In this document: positions 35,221 to 46,244 of the stretch, piece by piece
Layout: every line of letters starts with the position of its first letter
Numbering within the stretch: the stretch's first letter is position 1
Assembly: GCA_030512295.1 (NCBI GenBank)
Contig: JAULSR010000001.1
Location: 6,657,001 to 6,721,000 of the forward strand
Direction: 5' to 3'
Origin: Bombardia bombarda
Lineage: Eukaryota > Ascomycota > Sordariomycetes > Sordariales > Lasiosphaeriaceae
Length of the DNA stretch: 64,000 bases
Program-made: the position numbers and the translations under genes
The notes under the pieces: generated by a model
Told to the model about the DNA's origin: nothing
Database searches by the model: none
What the model saw: only the letters and a program-made list of their open reading frames with translations

Positions 35221-36939
35221 CGTGGCCGAAACAAGCTGCAAGGACTCAAACTCGGTGTCTCATTGATATATGAAAAGCAATTGACCGAGAAAATAATGAT
35301 GCACCAGATCCAGAAATGTGTGGCGACTGGAGGAGGTATGCAGCCAGCAAAACCACGATGGCTGGTCTTGTGTCAATCTGCTTGGCTTGGGCTTGGTGAC
35401 GTGACGCGCTGTGAAGCCCAGTTGATCGCGCCCGAGCTGCACGTCCGCCACAGGCTGTCACGTGGACAGCTGCCTAAACCTAGCACGGCTTACGAACGTG
35501 GGACCTTTCAAGATTACATAACAGCCCAGTGCACTAGCCAGTTACGGAGCAGCACCACGGTTAGCGCCACCCGACGTTTTAAGCGAGCCGCAGCGGCCTC
35601 TGCCCCGCACCCCCCACAAGGAGGCACCAAGCACACTCGAGCACACACCACATGAGATGAGGGACAATCAGTCGTCGGACTGGGCTGCCCTGTTGTGCGA
35701 CTCCAACATGCGAGCCCCCGGGCTCAAATGCGCCTCGAGAGTGCCAGCCGAGGTCTCTTCTCATTTTCACACCCAACGTTTTGTTTGTTTAAAGCTACCT
35801 GTACTTGAACCTTGTAAAGGGTCGAAGCTACCTAGTTTTCAAACTGTCACTCTGATGGGGAAAAACGCTCTCAATTTAACTCACTTGTTACCTTCTGTTT
35901 GTCCCTCGTCAGTTGGTCACACCGGAATCCTGCACCAGACAGGCACAGCCATGCCGTCGACGACTTTTCATTACACGTACACGTACACGTACACCTCGAT
36001 ATACATACGTACATATCAAATCACGAGACCAAATTTTAGAGAAGACTTCTCTTACAAGTTGCAAATCAAGGTGAAAACCCGGGTAAATGAGGTACTTATC
36101 TAAGTACCTCCATGCCAAAATATTAGTCCTAGATCTGCGGAAGGGCGATCTGTTTGATCGCTTTTGCATCCAGCCTCATAGCTACGCTCGGCTTGCTAAA
36201 TCCACCCAAATCAACAACAATATAGACTCCCGGGTGGCGATCAGGGGCCGGCTTGCTTGTTTGCTTGCTTAATACATTTTCAGCCTTATCCTTGACTATT
36301 GAAACAACGCAGCTACATCGTAAACAAGGTGCAGTCACATACCCAGCTTCGGAAGTATAGAAATGCATCCGATTGATATATACAAAGCGGCAGTGTATTA
36401 GAATTGGTGACAATAAGCGCCCTACCACCAAAACACACCACACCGTCTCACTCACCAACCCGCCGCGCGCCCACAAAGGACCTATATGCACATGCCGAAA
36501 ATAGAACGCCAGCCATCGAACAAAGGAAATCGCAATCAAGTGGAAAGAAGACCAGCTGCGTCTGTCGATGCGAGCAGGTTCTGCTCACATCCAGAGCCTA
36601 CAGAAGAATATAATGCATGGTATAGTGAGAGAATGTAAATACATAAAGGGACCCATCGCTAGGCAGAATTCCCTCGCCCAAAGACCCCAATAGCCTTTCG
36701 CTATCCGCCAGAGAATATGCTACCCGCCAAGGGTGGAAGACGGGATAAGGTCAAAGGCCCCAAAAAAAAACATGCATACCCATGCCCGAGGTTGGAGGTA
36801 TCTCACGCATCAACGCCGTGAAGTCGAGCCCCATATAAAAAGTCTATGCCACCCGTCCGATGCCGTCCGATGCCGAGAGAGAAAAAAATACAGAGGAAAT
36901 AGTCGTGATAGTGGTCGTGATATGGCTTGTCCCCTTTCT
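35221..36939. other. 1.7 kb intergenic region
   Basis: The left end is the rad52 promoter and the right end the 3' flank of the Sts1/Cut8 gene. It contains an ACACGT-type hexamer repeat at 35972-35994. The frames seen are short and overlapping, with no recognisable gene. Confidence 0.4.
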
Positions 36940-37921
36940 CTACCATGGGCCAACACGGACGGGCGAGCCATATGTGCCGTTCATGAGCTGGTTGAGAATC
37001 GAGTTGGGGTCTGACGATCCCGTTGCCGCCGGAGCGCTCGGGTTTGTGCCCATCCATCCGACCTCGGTGGCCATCGCATTCATGGCCTGCTCCAGTCTTC
37101 CTCCGGACTGCTGGTTGTGCTTCGCCAGGCTCTGGTCCCACCCGCCCGTGTGCAGGACAAATCCTCCCCCCCTCTTGGAAGCCTCCGTGATGACCAGGGC
37201 CCATGCTCTCGAGATCTCGTCGTATGCGTTGTTTTTGTGGTGGCGATGTTGCTGGCTGTCCCAGTCGGGCAGGTCGTGGATCACCTTGGTCGCACCATCC
37301 AGGTACTGTAACGAGATGTTTGTCTGCTGCTCGACCGGGGGGAGGTACTGGGCGGTGAAATCCGAGATGGCGTCGATAAGCGCAGCCAGCGGCTGCTTGA
37401 CTCGAAAGTAGATGTAGTCGGAGCTCGATTGGCCGAATGGGACCGAGGCCCGTAGCTTTTCCTGATATTCGCCCAGAACCTGAAGGGCCGAAGCGACCGA
37501 TGGCCGTGGTGCCCCAGTCTCCACCTCATGGCCGATATCCGGGTGCCGTTCGCATATCGTTTGTAGGACCATGCGCAGTTGTGTGTTGTCCAGGGTTTCA
37601 AGCAAGCGAGGTAGGGGCAGCGGCCGTCCGGCCAGATCATTTCCAGCTCGCGCCTTCTTTGCTGGTCGCACAAGGTGTCTCGACGAAATTGCGGGCGAAG
37701 TGAGTGGCGAGACCGACATCTCGTCGTTGTCGTCGTCGGCCTTTCGCTTCCGGGTGGGCATGTTGTAGGATGACACTGTCAAACGGTCAGCACAACAGAG
37801 CAAAATGATGTGAATCAGGGATCGGGCGGGGAGAGGGCTTACTGCTGCGAGGCGGGGAGAGCCGAGGTGTTTCGCGCTGATGAGGAAAAAGCGGTGGTTG
37901 CGGCGAAAGCAGTACGTTCAT
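36940..37921 (-). CDS. sts1: Sts1/Cut8 tether of the nuclear proteasome
   Basis: Two exons (37843-37921 and 36940-37775) give 304 aa. Exon 1 encodes MNVLLSPQPPLFPHQRETPR, the conserved N-terminal segment of fungal Cut8 proteins; exon 2 continues with SSYNMPTRKRKAD, a basic nuclear-import stretch. The Cut8 fold follows from about residue 75 to 270: LETLDNTQLRMVLQTICERHP, VKQPLAALIDAISDFTAQYLPP, AYDEISRAWALVITEASKRG and GGFVLHTGGWDQSLAKH. The protein links 26S proteasomes to the nuclear envelope and is itself short-lived through N-terminal lysines in fission yeast. The intron is 67 nt with a GTAAGC donor and GACAG acceptor. Without the first exon the frame would start at a meaningless upstream Met. 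Identification is secure. Confidence 0.93.
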
Positions 37922-38649
37922 GGTGGGTTGTGCAGCAGAGCGACGGCGGTGGGTGGGTTGCGACGTTTGCCAGGCGATAACGGGTTTCAATTCACAGGTT
38001 GAAATTTGCGTGAACCTGAGGTTTGGCTTTCAGCTCTTATTTCTAGCAGTGGCTGGATTTTGTCAGAGTCAGAGTTGGGTTGGGAAATGAAAGGAGGAGA
38101 GGAGGTGCAGCGGACAGCGGATAGCGAAAAGCATGCCTACAGTTGACCCCAGTCAGCTCAACAACCAGTCAGGGTGCGAAGGACGTGAGGTGCAGAGGGT
38201 TTTGGTGTGGTGTGTTGTCGGGGAACAAGGGCTGCTGGCTGGCGCCCCAGCAGGGGCAGTCGCTGCAAAAGCTGCTGGTGGGCCTGCGGTTTGCATTGTG
38301 GGTTTGACACCCAATTAGGCTTAGTTAGATACAGCTCGTCTACCCAAATATGGAGTGGCTTTACCCGCGTCGAATGGGATAGTCGCCAATGGGATAATCA
38401 CGATAGGATAACTTGCGTGTGGAATAAGTACATACTAATCGTGGGATAGTTACCAATGGGATAGTCGTAGGTAAAACGGTCACGCTGACTTAAGTATAGG
38501 TGTAGTTAATTTTGGTACTGTCCATGGTACGAAGTACAGGATACACATGTGCACCATTTCAAAACAGCAAAACCATCAAGGTGCATTGTCCAAATATCCT
38601 TCTCTGGTTGAAATGACTTATGAGACAGGTTGACCACATATCGCACACT
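37922..38649. other. Intergenic region upstream of Sts1
   Basis: The part next to the Sts1 start is its promoter. The rest holds the 15-bp tandem repeat listed separately. I see no gene. Confidence 0.45.
38376..38472 (+). repeat. Degenerate tandem array of a 15-bp unit
   Basis: Six consecutive units begin with GGGATAGT or a close variant (gggatagtcgccaat, gggataatcacgata, ggataacttgcgtgt, a 22-bp unit, gggatagttaccaat, gggatagtcgtaggt). The unit length and the GATAGT core match the array inside MITE-like copy B, so this may be a third, end-less relic of that family. Confidence 0.65.
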
Positions 38650-39343
38650 TCACGTTCGAAGTTGTCGACAATTTGCAACGCCGGGGTCACTGCCCATAAG
38701 CTCGCTTATCTCTGAGACTAACTTGGGAATTGGCGCACCAGGAAGAATAAAAACTCTACGGCCGTCAGAGAGGATAGTAGCGAAGGCATGATTATTTGAT
38801 GTAACTTGCGGCCTGGAGTCGTCTGGTATCTTGTCGGAGTGGTAAAGAGAGACAAAACCTTCCTTTAGGTCGGGATGAAACAGGCGCGTGATCTTTTCAT
38901 GAACACGCACGCTAGAGCAGCCGTTTTATCAATAAGGCTAATGCATATAGATCGATTATATGCAGAACTTGGGGCGCTTACCAAAATGAAGTTTCCAACG
39001 ATACCAGGTCCAGTATATCTACATCCTGCAACCACTCGCGGCTGTGGCTCCATATGTGGGCCACGGCAAGCCATCGTCTCGTTAACCCTCCCAGCTCATT
39101 CCCAGTTTGTGGGGAGAATATAACACGCCGGTTCCATTTCAATAATGGAAAGCCTTCGGCCAGGGCTAAAGGAAAACTGCGAGTACGGAATTTCTTCTTC
39201 CCTTTGTCTTGTACTCGGTGATCTCGCCATGAAGTGTTAATGCTATGCTCGAGTTGCTCTGGAAGATCGGTAAGCAGGATTCGAAGTGAAACAAACCAGG
39301 GCGTCTGGCCCCGGACGCTTGTGCCTTGAAATCCCTGGGGCAT
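38650..39343 (-). CDS. Uncharacterised two-exon gene (207 aa)
   Basis: Exon 1 (38982-39343) and exon 2 (38650-38911) join across a 70-nt intron (GTAAGC donor, CTCTAG acceptor) into 208 codons. The protein starts MPQGFQGTSVRGQTPWFV. It contains LRILLTDLPEQLEHSINTSW in its first half and FATILSDGRRVFILPG near its end. I do not recognise a family, and no signal peptide or membrane segment is evident. The start is uncertain: the sequence directly upstream (39356-39688) is also open on the same strand in a different frame with gene-like composition. The gene may therefore be longer and either spliced in a way I cannot resolve or broken. Confidence 0.4.
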
Positions 39344-39355
39344 GTTGAGATGTGA

Positions 39356-39688
39356 TCATCCACTGAAAGGCCGTACTTCTGGCGCACGAAGGATTGCTGG
39401 TCGCCTAATACATGGATTTGTGAAAGCTAACAAGCTGTTAATGATGTGGCGTCTTTGCAGACGTCGATTTAGACGTTTTATTTCTTTAGCCGCGGATCTA
39501 TTAAGATCCTCATCGTCTAGTTTCCCAAACCAAAATGAATACTTGTCGTCGGGAGTGTGTATGATGTCCATGCCGGAAGTCGTAGCTATATAGCACAGAG
39601 ATGTTCGACGTACTGTGCTCTTGACAAAGTTGAGAAAAAAGAGAGGACATACCTCTGACGCAACGTAGTCCCTCTTAAAGTTCATCAC
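39356..39688 (-). pseudogene. Open segment, possible 5' part of the neighbouring gene
   Basis: A 110-codon frame on the minus strand includes FWFGKLDDEDLNRSAAKEI and a basic KRLNRRLQRRHIIN stretch. It ends 12 bases before the start of the downstream 207-aa gene, in another frame. No canonical intron joins the two. It may be an upstream exon, the N-terminal part of a frameshifted gene, or chance. Confidence 0.25.
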
Positions 39689-40503
39689 TCTCGCGGTGTG
39701 AGCATCACGGCGATTGCCTCAGCAGCTTGCAACACGAGAAGCCGCGTTTCAAGGTTCAGCTCTCGGTGCCGGTGTTATCAAGGACTAGGAAGCCACCGAT
39801 ATAGTTGTAGTCAGGTGTGAGGCTCCTCATCGGTAGCAGTTAAAGGTCTTGTAGTGCCTGGTGGAGCACCAGCCAGTAATAAAACTGGATTGTGCGGCAC
39901 GTGAGCCCAAGGGAACGGCATCGAGGCCTGTGTGCATAGCCTGTCAGGCAAGGGGGCTTGTTGAGAGCTCCACCTGGGTAGGCCCACCTTGTGGCAGTTG
40001 TCAATGACTACCTCCTTGAAGTGGTCCCCGTTGTGATTGACGTTTTCATTCGCTCATGGCCGTTTGACAGTGGCTTTCTCATCACGCCATATTTACCCAT
40101 ATATTTGCCCATCAACACCTTCTTCAGAAGGGGTCTGAGCGCACCTCAGCACCGATGCAATAGCCAGAGGTTCCTCCGGATTCCCCTTGTGGGTGCAAAA
40201 TGACCTCGAGCCGCAAGTGTCCGAGTTGGCCAAGGCGGTGTGTCGCACGTCGTAACTTGAACTCGCAAGGCGGGCCTGCGGGGTGGAGCGATGATCGGGC
40301 TGTTCCCGCCCCCGCATTCAGTACACACTAAGCGAGAATTAGCGGCTGCTTGCTTATCGCTTATCGGCCAAAAGTAAATTTCGTAAATTTTCCAAGCAAC
40401 CTTGTGTGTCGGGAATACCGAAGTACCTCCAACCTGTCGACATTTTGGGGAAGAAATCCATACCAATCAAACACCCACCCCCCTCAAATCACAATAATAC
40501 ACC
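39689..40503. promoter_or_regulatory. Upstream region of Nop13
   Basis: About 0.8 kb ending at the Nop13 start. The last 100 bases have a C/A-rich leader typical of fungal 5' UTRs. Fragments of open frame on the minus strand around 39780-40020 look gene-like in short stretches but are broken by stops. Confidence 0.35.
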
Positions 40504-41808
40504 ATGGCGACCGAAGATCTCGAATCCCTCCACGAGGCGTCTGCCTCCGAGAACGAGTCTGGCGGCGAGGAGCAGAAGCAGGAGCAGGAGCAGCAGGAAG
40601 CCGCGGCGGCTGCGTCGTCGTCCAAGAAGCGCAAGACGGCCATCACCGAGATCGAGGTCGACCTCACACAACCCGAGCCGCCATCCAAAAAGGCCAAGCG
40701 TCTGCTCAAGAAGGGCAAAACCCTGCCTGCCAAGGCCAACTCGGACGACGATGATGGCGACGATAAGGCCGGCAAGTCGGAGGACGCCAAGAAGAAGAAG
40801 GAGCGCTCTCCATACGGCGTCTGGATCGGTAACCTGCGCTTCACCGTCACCAAGAAGGAGCTGCGGGAGTGGTTCGTCGAGAACTCGGGCGGCTCCATCA
40901 CCGACGAGATGATCACCCGCGTCCACATGCCCATGACCAAGCCGGTAAACGGCGGGCCCAAGAAGACGACGCCCGAGAACCGCGGTTTCGCGTACGTCGA
41001 CTTTGCCACCCTCGACGCCAACGTGGCCGCCATCGCCCTTTCGGAAACGGAGTGGTACAGGCGCAAGGTGCTGATCAAGGACAGCAAGAGCTACGAGGGG
41101 CGGCCCGACAAGGTCGAGGTAGACGCCAAGGCGGACGAGGAGGGCGCCGACGGAGCCAAGGGGACAGAGGTGAAGAAGAACCCGAGCACCAAGGTGTTTG
41201 TCGGCAACCTCTCCTTCACCACGACCGAGGACGACCTACACGCCCACTTTGAAAAGTGCGGCAAGATCCGCTGGATCAAGGTCGCGACCTTCGAGGACAC
41301 GGGCAAGTGCAAGGGCTACGGGTGGGTCAACTTCGAGGAGGCCGAGGCTGCGGAATGGGCCGTCAAGGGATTCGTCAAGGTCCGCGAGACCATCGACACA
41401 CTCGAGGACTTTATGGACGTGGACGAGGATGCAAATGAGAATAGCGACGCTGAGGATGACGATGCTACCAAAGCCAAGAAGGCAAAGGCGGCCAAGAAGG
41501 CAGCCGAGAAGGAGCCGCCCAGGATAAAGACCCGCAAGTGGTGGGTGAACCAGCTGCTGGGCCGAAATCTCAAGATCGAGCTCGCCGAGGACGACCAGAC
41601 CCGCTACACCAAGCGCTTCAAGAAGGGCGGCTCGCACAACAAGAAGGACCAGGAGGCAGCCGAGCAGCAGGCCGACAGAACGGCCCCGCCGGTGCGGAAG
41701 CCCTATGTCAAGGAGAAGAAGCCCATCAATTTTGCCACGGATATCAGCGTGGCCAGGCTTACGGGCGCGCCGGTTGCTCACCAAGGAAAGAAGACCACTT
41801 TCGAGTAA
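40504..41808 (+). CDS. nop13: Nop13-like nucleolar protein with two RRMs
   Basis: Single-exon frame of 434 aa. An acidic/Lys-rich N-terminus with KKRK and KKAKRLLKKGK nuclear-localisation stretches precedes two RNA-recognition motifs. In RRM1, RNP2 is VWIGNL (106-111) and RNP1 is RGFAYVDF (160-167). In RRM2, RNP2 is VFVGNL (231-236) and RNP1 is KGYGWVNF (270-277). RRM2 is interrupted before its last strand by an Asp/Glu then Lys/Ala-rich insert of about 50 residues, ending in GRNLKIELAEDD. The C-terminus is basic and polar. Yeast Nop13 and fission yeast Rnp24 share this layout and act in pre-ribosome assembly in the nucleolus. It is convergent with the NBR1 gene. The family is secure; the orthology to Nop13 among two-RRM proteins is likely. 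Confidence 0.88.
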   Translation: MATEDLESLHEASASENESGGEEQKQEQEQQEAAAAASSSKKRKTAITEIEVDLTQPEPPSKKAKRLLKKGKTLPAKANSDDDDGDDKAGKSEDAKKKKERSPYGVWIGNLRFTVTKKELREWFVENSGGSITDEMITRVHMPMTKPVNGGPKKTTPENRGFAYVDFATLDANVAAIALSETEWYRRKVLIKDSKSYEGRPDKVEVDAKADEEGADGAKGTEVKKNPSTKVFVGNLSFTTTEDDLHAHFEKCGKIRWIKVATFEDTGKCKGYGWVNFEEAEAAEWAVKGFVKVRETIDTLEDFMDVDEDANENSDAEDDDATKAKKAKAAKKAAEKEPPRIKTRKWWVNQLLGRNLKIELAEDDQTRYTKRFKKGGSHNKKDQEAAEQQADRTAPPVRKPYVKEKKPINFATDISVARLTGAPVAHQGKKTTFE

Positions 41809-43333
41809 AACGTGCAAGGATGTCAGATTTGGTTATGGATACACTACACAAGCAAGTCACCGCGCCGTGGGACTACCAGATACTATGTTCATGTGCATGC
41901 AATGTAGCACGCGGTCTCTGTATGCTTTTTAATGTTATTGTTTTGGTGTTGGTTAACTGGATAGAGTTATTATATATCCCATAGAGAGATGATGAACAAT
42001 GCGACTGCCAGTGAGCTTTAGTAGTAACACGTAGTGTGCGCAATTCGCGTCATGTGGCCTATAGCATACGGAGCTCCAGTCTATCCCAGACACAAACATG
42101 AATCAACATTAAAAAGAAACACGTTGAGAAAATGGTTATTATACTCATCATCATGCTTTTACCTACCCAGGTACATATACGAAGAGAGATTATACCATCC
42201 ACATATGTGAAAGGTGCACTTCTAACCTGTGTTACACCTGGATAGTATCTCCCTTAGGTGCTAAGTAGATGCCCCATGTTATGAGCTACCTTAGCCTTCA
42301 GACTTAAAAGTTTGATACGATTTATTTCGTATGAAGCGTGCTGTAAAAATGATGATCCAGACCAGATTCCACGTTTGAAAAAGGAGTGGGAGTTTATCTA
42401 CATTTCCGACCAAAGGAATGTCCCCATGTAGCCAGATACCTGACTAGGTCTTTGATGTAGCTACGGACCAAGAAAAATATATGTGTCGTTACCCAGTGAA
42501 ATTATCTGATGGAATATTCTTTTGTCTATTTGATCTAAGCTCAAACTCCAATGTGCTGACTGATTTTAAGTAGGCACATTAACGCCTCAAGCAAATCTCC
42601 ACCTCCCACTGATGCTCATACGTATCGTATCAAAGTTGACACCCAAACACAGGCTCGATTGAGTATCTAGGTTCACATCAATAATGATAGAATCACCGCT
42701 ACGTTATGTGGCGCATTCTCTTGCTACACGTTGCTCGTTCTCAAAACGTCTCTTAGTAACTATCTCGTCGGCTTACGCTGTCCAGCGACTCCCCTCTCGT
42801 CAACCTGAATAATCCATACAATTCACGAAGCACGTACTAAAGCACATACTGAACAAGTGGTTTTAAAACTTTATTTTCCTACCCTAATACCTAGCTAGAC
42901 TCAATCTGAACATAAAAGGCAGGCATGGGGGACAAATAAATAAAACACATCGTTATGTTGCTGTTGGGTCGCATACCGTTTTCCCCCACTCCCATACAAG
43001 ATGTACCGGTAGAGAGAATCGCCCAAGTCCCTGCGCGAAATTTTTTTGTGTATACAGCGCGTCGTAGGCAGATGTGAATGCTGCCATGGAGTTGCGCGAT
43101 TGAGGCATGAAGAGTAAAACGACATAACAGAAAAGGAGCGACGGGGAAATAGAGAGAGACAACGAAAGCTTCGTAGGGAAAGTACATCATTCAAGACAAG
43201 AGAGAAATAAAAACCACACCTAATCCATAATCCTAGTCCGAGTGTTCCTCACTCTTATATCCCATAATGTGCCGCTGATAAGGAAATCCAAGTGCAAAAC
43301 GCATTTCCCTCACGCCCCAGGCTATTCGCCCTC
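41809..43333. other. Convergent 3' region, 1.5 kb
   Basis: This lies between the stops of Nop13 (+) and the NBR1-like gene (-). It is A+T-rich and contains no supportable gene. Confidence 0.5.
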
Positions 43334-46244
43334 TCACTTCTTCACCTTGTTCTGTTGTCCTACAAGATACTCTTCATCTGAAGCATCAAGTACATCGTAC
43401 TCCTCATCGGTCAGGAAGCCATCGTCAGAATTGGCCCAGTCATCGTCCTCAGCACAATCCTCAAACTCGTCCTCAATGCTGCGAGAAGTTTGCGACTTGG
43501 TCTCCGCCTCATGGATGCTTGAGACGGGGGACTCCTTCTCGAGCTTGGGGAAGATCATCTGGCTCTCGTGAGGCTTAGGCGCGGTAGCCATTTGAGTCTC
43601 AGTCTCAACCTCCTCCTTCTTCTCCTCCACAGGGGCAGAAACCGGCTCCTCCTCGACCTCTTCCTCGGCCTCGGCCTCTTCCTCGACCTCCTCCTTGGTC
43701 TCTTCAACTGGGGGCGCCGGCTCAGTCACCTTCGGTGTCTCAACGACAACATCGCACCATAGGCGGTGACCAAACTTGAGTCCATTCTTGGTCGTGAGAC
43801 GCCAGTTGGAGACGAATCTACCACTGCGCTGGGGGGTTCGCAGAAGAACCGTGAAGGCAAACTCCTCGCCGGGACCCAGTGGGAGGTAGCAGATAGTGGA
43901 CTCGTAGCATGAGACGATATCCCTAACTGCCGCAGCGTGGTTGGGGTCAACATAGCCCATATAATCACCGCCGACATACTTGACGGAGCAGCCAGCCGGC
44001 CATGCGATGTTGCCCTCGTTGCGAAGAACCCAGGTTTGCTCGAAGATATGATTCGGGGCAATGACAGTGCCATCGTCAACACTGTCTCGCACGAAGATGG
44101 CACGAAGGTCCTCGGCAACAACAGGCTTCTCCTCAACCTCCTCCAACTTGACCTCGACTTCTTCCAGCTTCACCTCTTCCTCAACCTTGGCAAGGGGTGT
44201 CGGCTCGGATGGCTGCACGCCCACAACAGTCACAACGTTGGTAGAGTTGCTGTTCTGGGCAGGTGTCTCTGTCGAGCGAGAGCCAGTAACGGCAGGGCGA
44301 CCATCTCGACGATCGCCCATGGTTCGCATCTGCCGACCGCTTTCATGCTCACCTGTTGTGGTGACACTAACATGACGAACTGGAGTCTTGAACTTGATAA
44401 GAGGATGGGTGCGGTTGTGGGTGTTGGCAGGGCTCGCCTCGCAGTTGGCACAGAAGTCTGTATCGTTGCAGACGGCGCACTTGTAGCGGTCGCCGACAAT
44501 ATACGTGGAGCTATTGCGGCCTGTCGAGCACAGCGGCCCGTCGCAGGACACGCCAGCGTGGGTCGAGCGGCTCATAGCGCGGCTTGCAAGGTTTTTGAAA
44601 GGCTCAAGAGGTTCGTAAATGGGGACGAAGCGGTGGTCGGCGTGAATGAACGCGGCATTCTTATGGCAGTCTGAGCAGTAATCCCAATCAGGGCAGTCTA
44701 GGCACTTGTGGCGGATACCCAGGATGGCTTTATCGCAGCCATCGCAGATTGCGTTATGAGCCTGGCTGCGGCCAGGAGCAAGCCGGTGAGCCACCACAGG
44801 CTCCAGCCGAGTTCCCTCAACAGCGGCTGCAAAGCCATGCTTGGGATGATGACCATGTCTGTTCTTAGCAAAGCAGGCCCTGCACAGATCGAAATCTTCG
44901 CAGGTAGTGCAGTGAACAAATTCAACTTCGGGCAGCTCTTGCACGCAGCAGTTGCATGTCCGAATGCTCGAGTAGAGGAAGTCGGTGAACATTGGGACGA
45001 CTCTCTCGGATCTCTCAGCGGCAGCAGCAATGGGGGCGGCTTGCTTCTCAGTAGGCTCAGCCTGTGCCTTAGACTTGGGCTTCGGAGCGATGCGTTCCGT
45101 GGTGCTGTTGGTGATGACGCCATCCTTAACAAACCGCTTGATCAGCCAGTGATTGGCACCATAGCACGTAATGCCCCGGTCAACACAATCCTGGCAGAGG
45201 TCGAAATCCCCGTCATCGCAGGTAGAGCAGTGATAATGGGCCTCCGGAATGGTCTGGTCGCAGCTGTTGCAGCAAACTGCGTAGTTCGCACGATGAGGGT
45301 TGGGCATGGTAGAAGTAGCGAGATGGGAGAACGGGCAACCACCAGACTTCGACGAGGTCAAGCGAGTCATGGGAGGCTTGTGGGCCATCGAAGCCGCCAT
45401 CGACGCCTGAAGGGCCTCGCGACTGCGTTCCATTGCTGTTTGCGTAGCCTCCAGAGTTCGTCCAAGAGCACGCTCAATGGTATCAAGGCGCGTGATGGCC
45501 TCGGTATCGCGCTCAGTTGCAGAATAGGGGTAGAGCTTGGGGTCGACTTCAGGTTCAGGTAGCCGTTCCTCGAGCGAGACAGTGGACGGAGAGGTAGATA
45601 CGGCAGAGAGCTCGGGCTCTTCGCTGGTGCCGGTGGACTCAATGATCTCAGATGCTTCTTCCTCAACCTCGTCGGTAACAGAGGCAGGCTTGGAACCAGT
45701 CTTCTCTTGGGCAACTTGCTTGGTCTCTTCGACCTGCTCCTCTTCAGGTGCTTCAGCTTCCTCGGGGACTTCCTCAAGAAGCTCCTCGGCAGCCTTGACG
45801 CTCACACGAAGCTTCAGCTTCTGCTTGGCCTTGGCAGCACGGTACAACTGCTTATAGACAGCAGGGTTCTTCTGGTCAAGAACGACGTAGGATGTGACCG
45901 AGTCGGAGTAGCGCTCAAAGACAGCATCAGCTCCGGCGGGAATGGCTAGAATGCTTCGCAGCTATTTGATGACTCGTCAGCTTGTTTTTGTGAACAAGGG
46001 GAATTGATGTCCAGACGCAGATCAAGACAACATGACTATTTTAAGGGTCGTGATCCCGAGGCCCAACCCGGATACAGACACGGCAGCGGAAAAATGATAG
46101 ATAGCCGCAACCACATACCTTAATTTCGAGGACGTTGATGCCTAGATCCCGAAGGGGGAGCTTGAACCGACGGTGGCTTTGGCCATCAAGATTCACCTTG
46201 ATGGTAACCAGAGTATCGGGCGATGTTGATGAAGACGACGCCAT
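43334..46244 (-). CDS. nbr1: NBR1-type selective autophagy receptor
   Basis: Two exons (46119-46244 and 43334-45961) give 917 aa; I start at the MASSSSTSPD methionine, not the one 33 bases upstream. Residues about 7-98 form a PB1-like domain (TIKVNLDGQSHRRFKLPLRD ... VFERYSDSVTSYVVLD) that the single intron divides. A helical segment lies at about 190-240. Four ZZ-type zinc fingers follow at about 272-315, 378-420, 448-490 and 514-565 (for example CDGCDKAILGIRHKC). An FW/NBR1 domain sits at about 664-784 with the Trp-rich core (TWVLRNEGNIAWPAGC, NWRLTTKNG, LWCDV). The acidic C-terminus carries a candidate Atg8-interacting motif, YDVL at 897-900, with acids before it. NBR1 proteins carry cargo to Atg8-marked autophagosomes or to the vacuole. 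The promoter side faces a 3.3-kb empty region. Confidence 0.92.

Noticed and set aside
43937..45562. Long plus-strand frames across the NBR1-like gene
   Set aside because: Antisense shadows of the ZZ and FW coding sequence, with no motif of their own.
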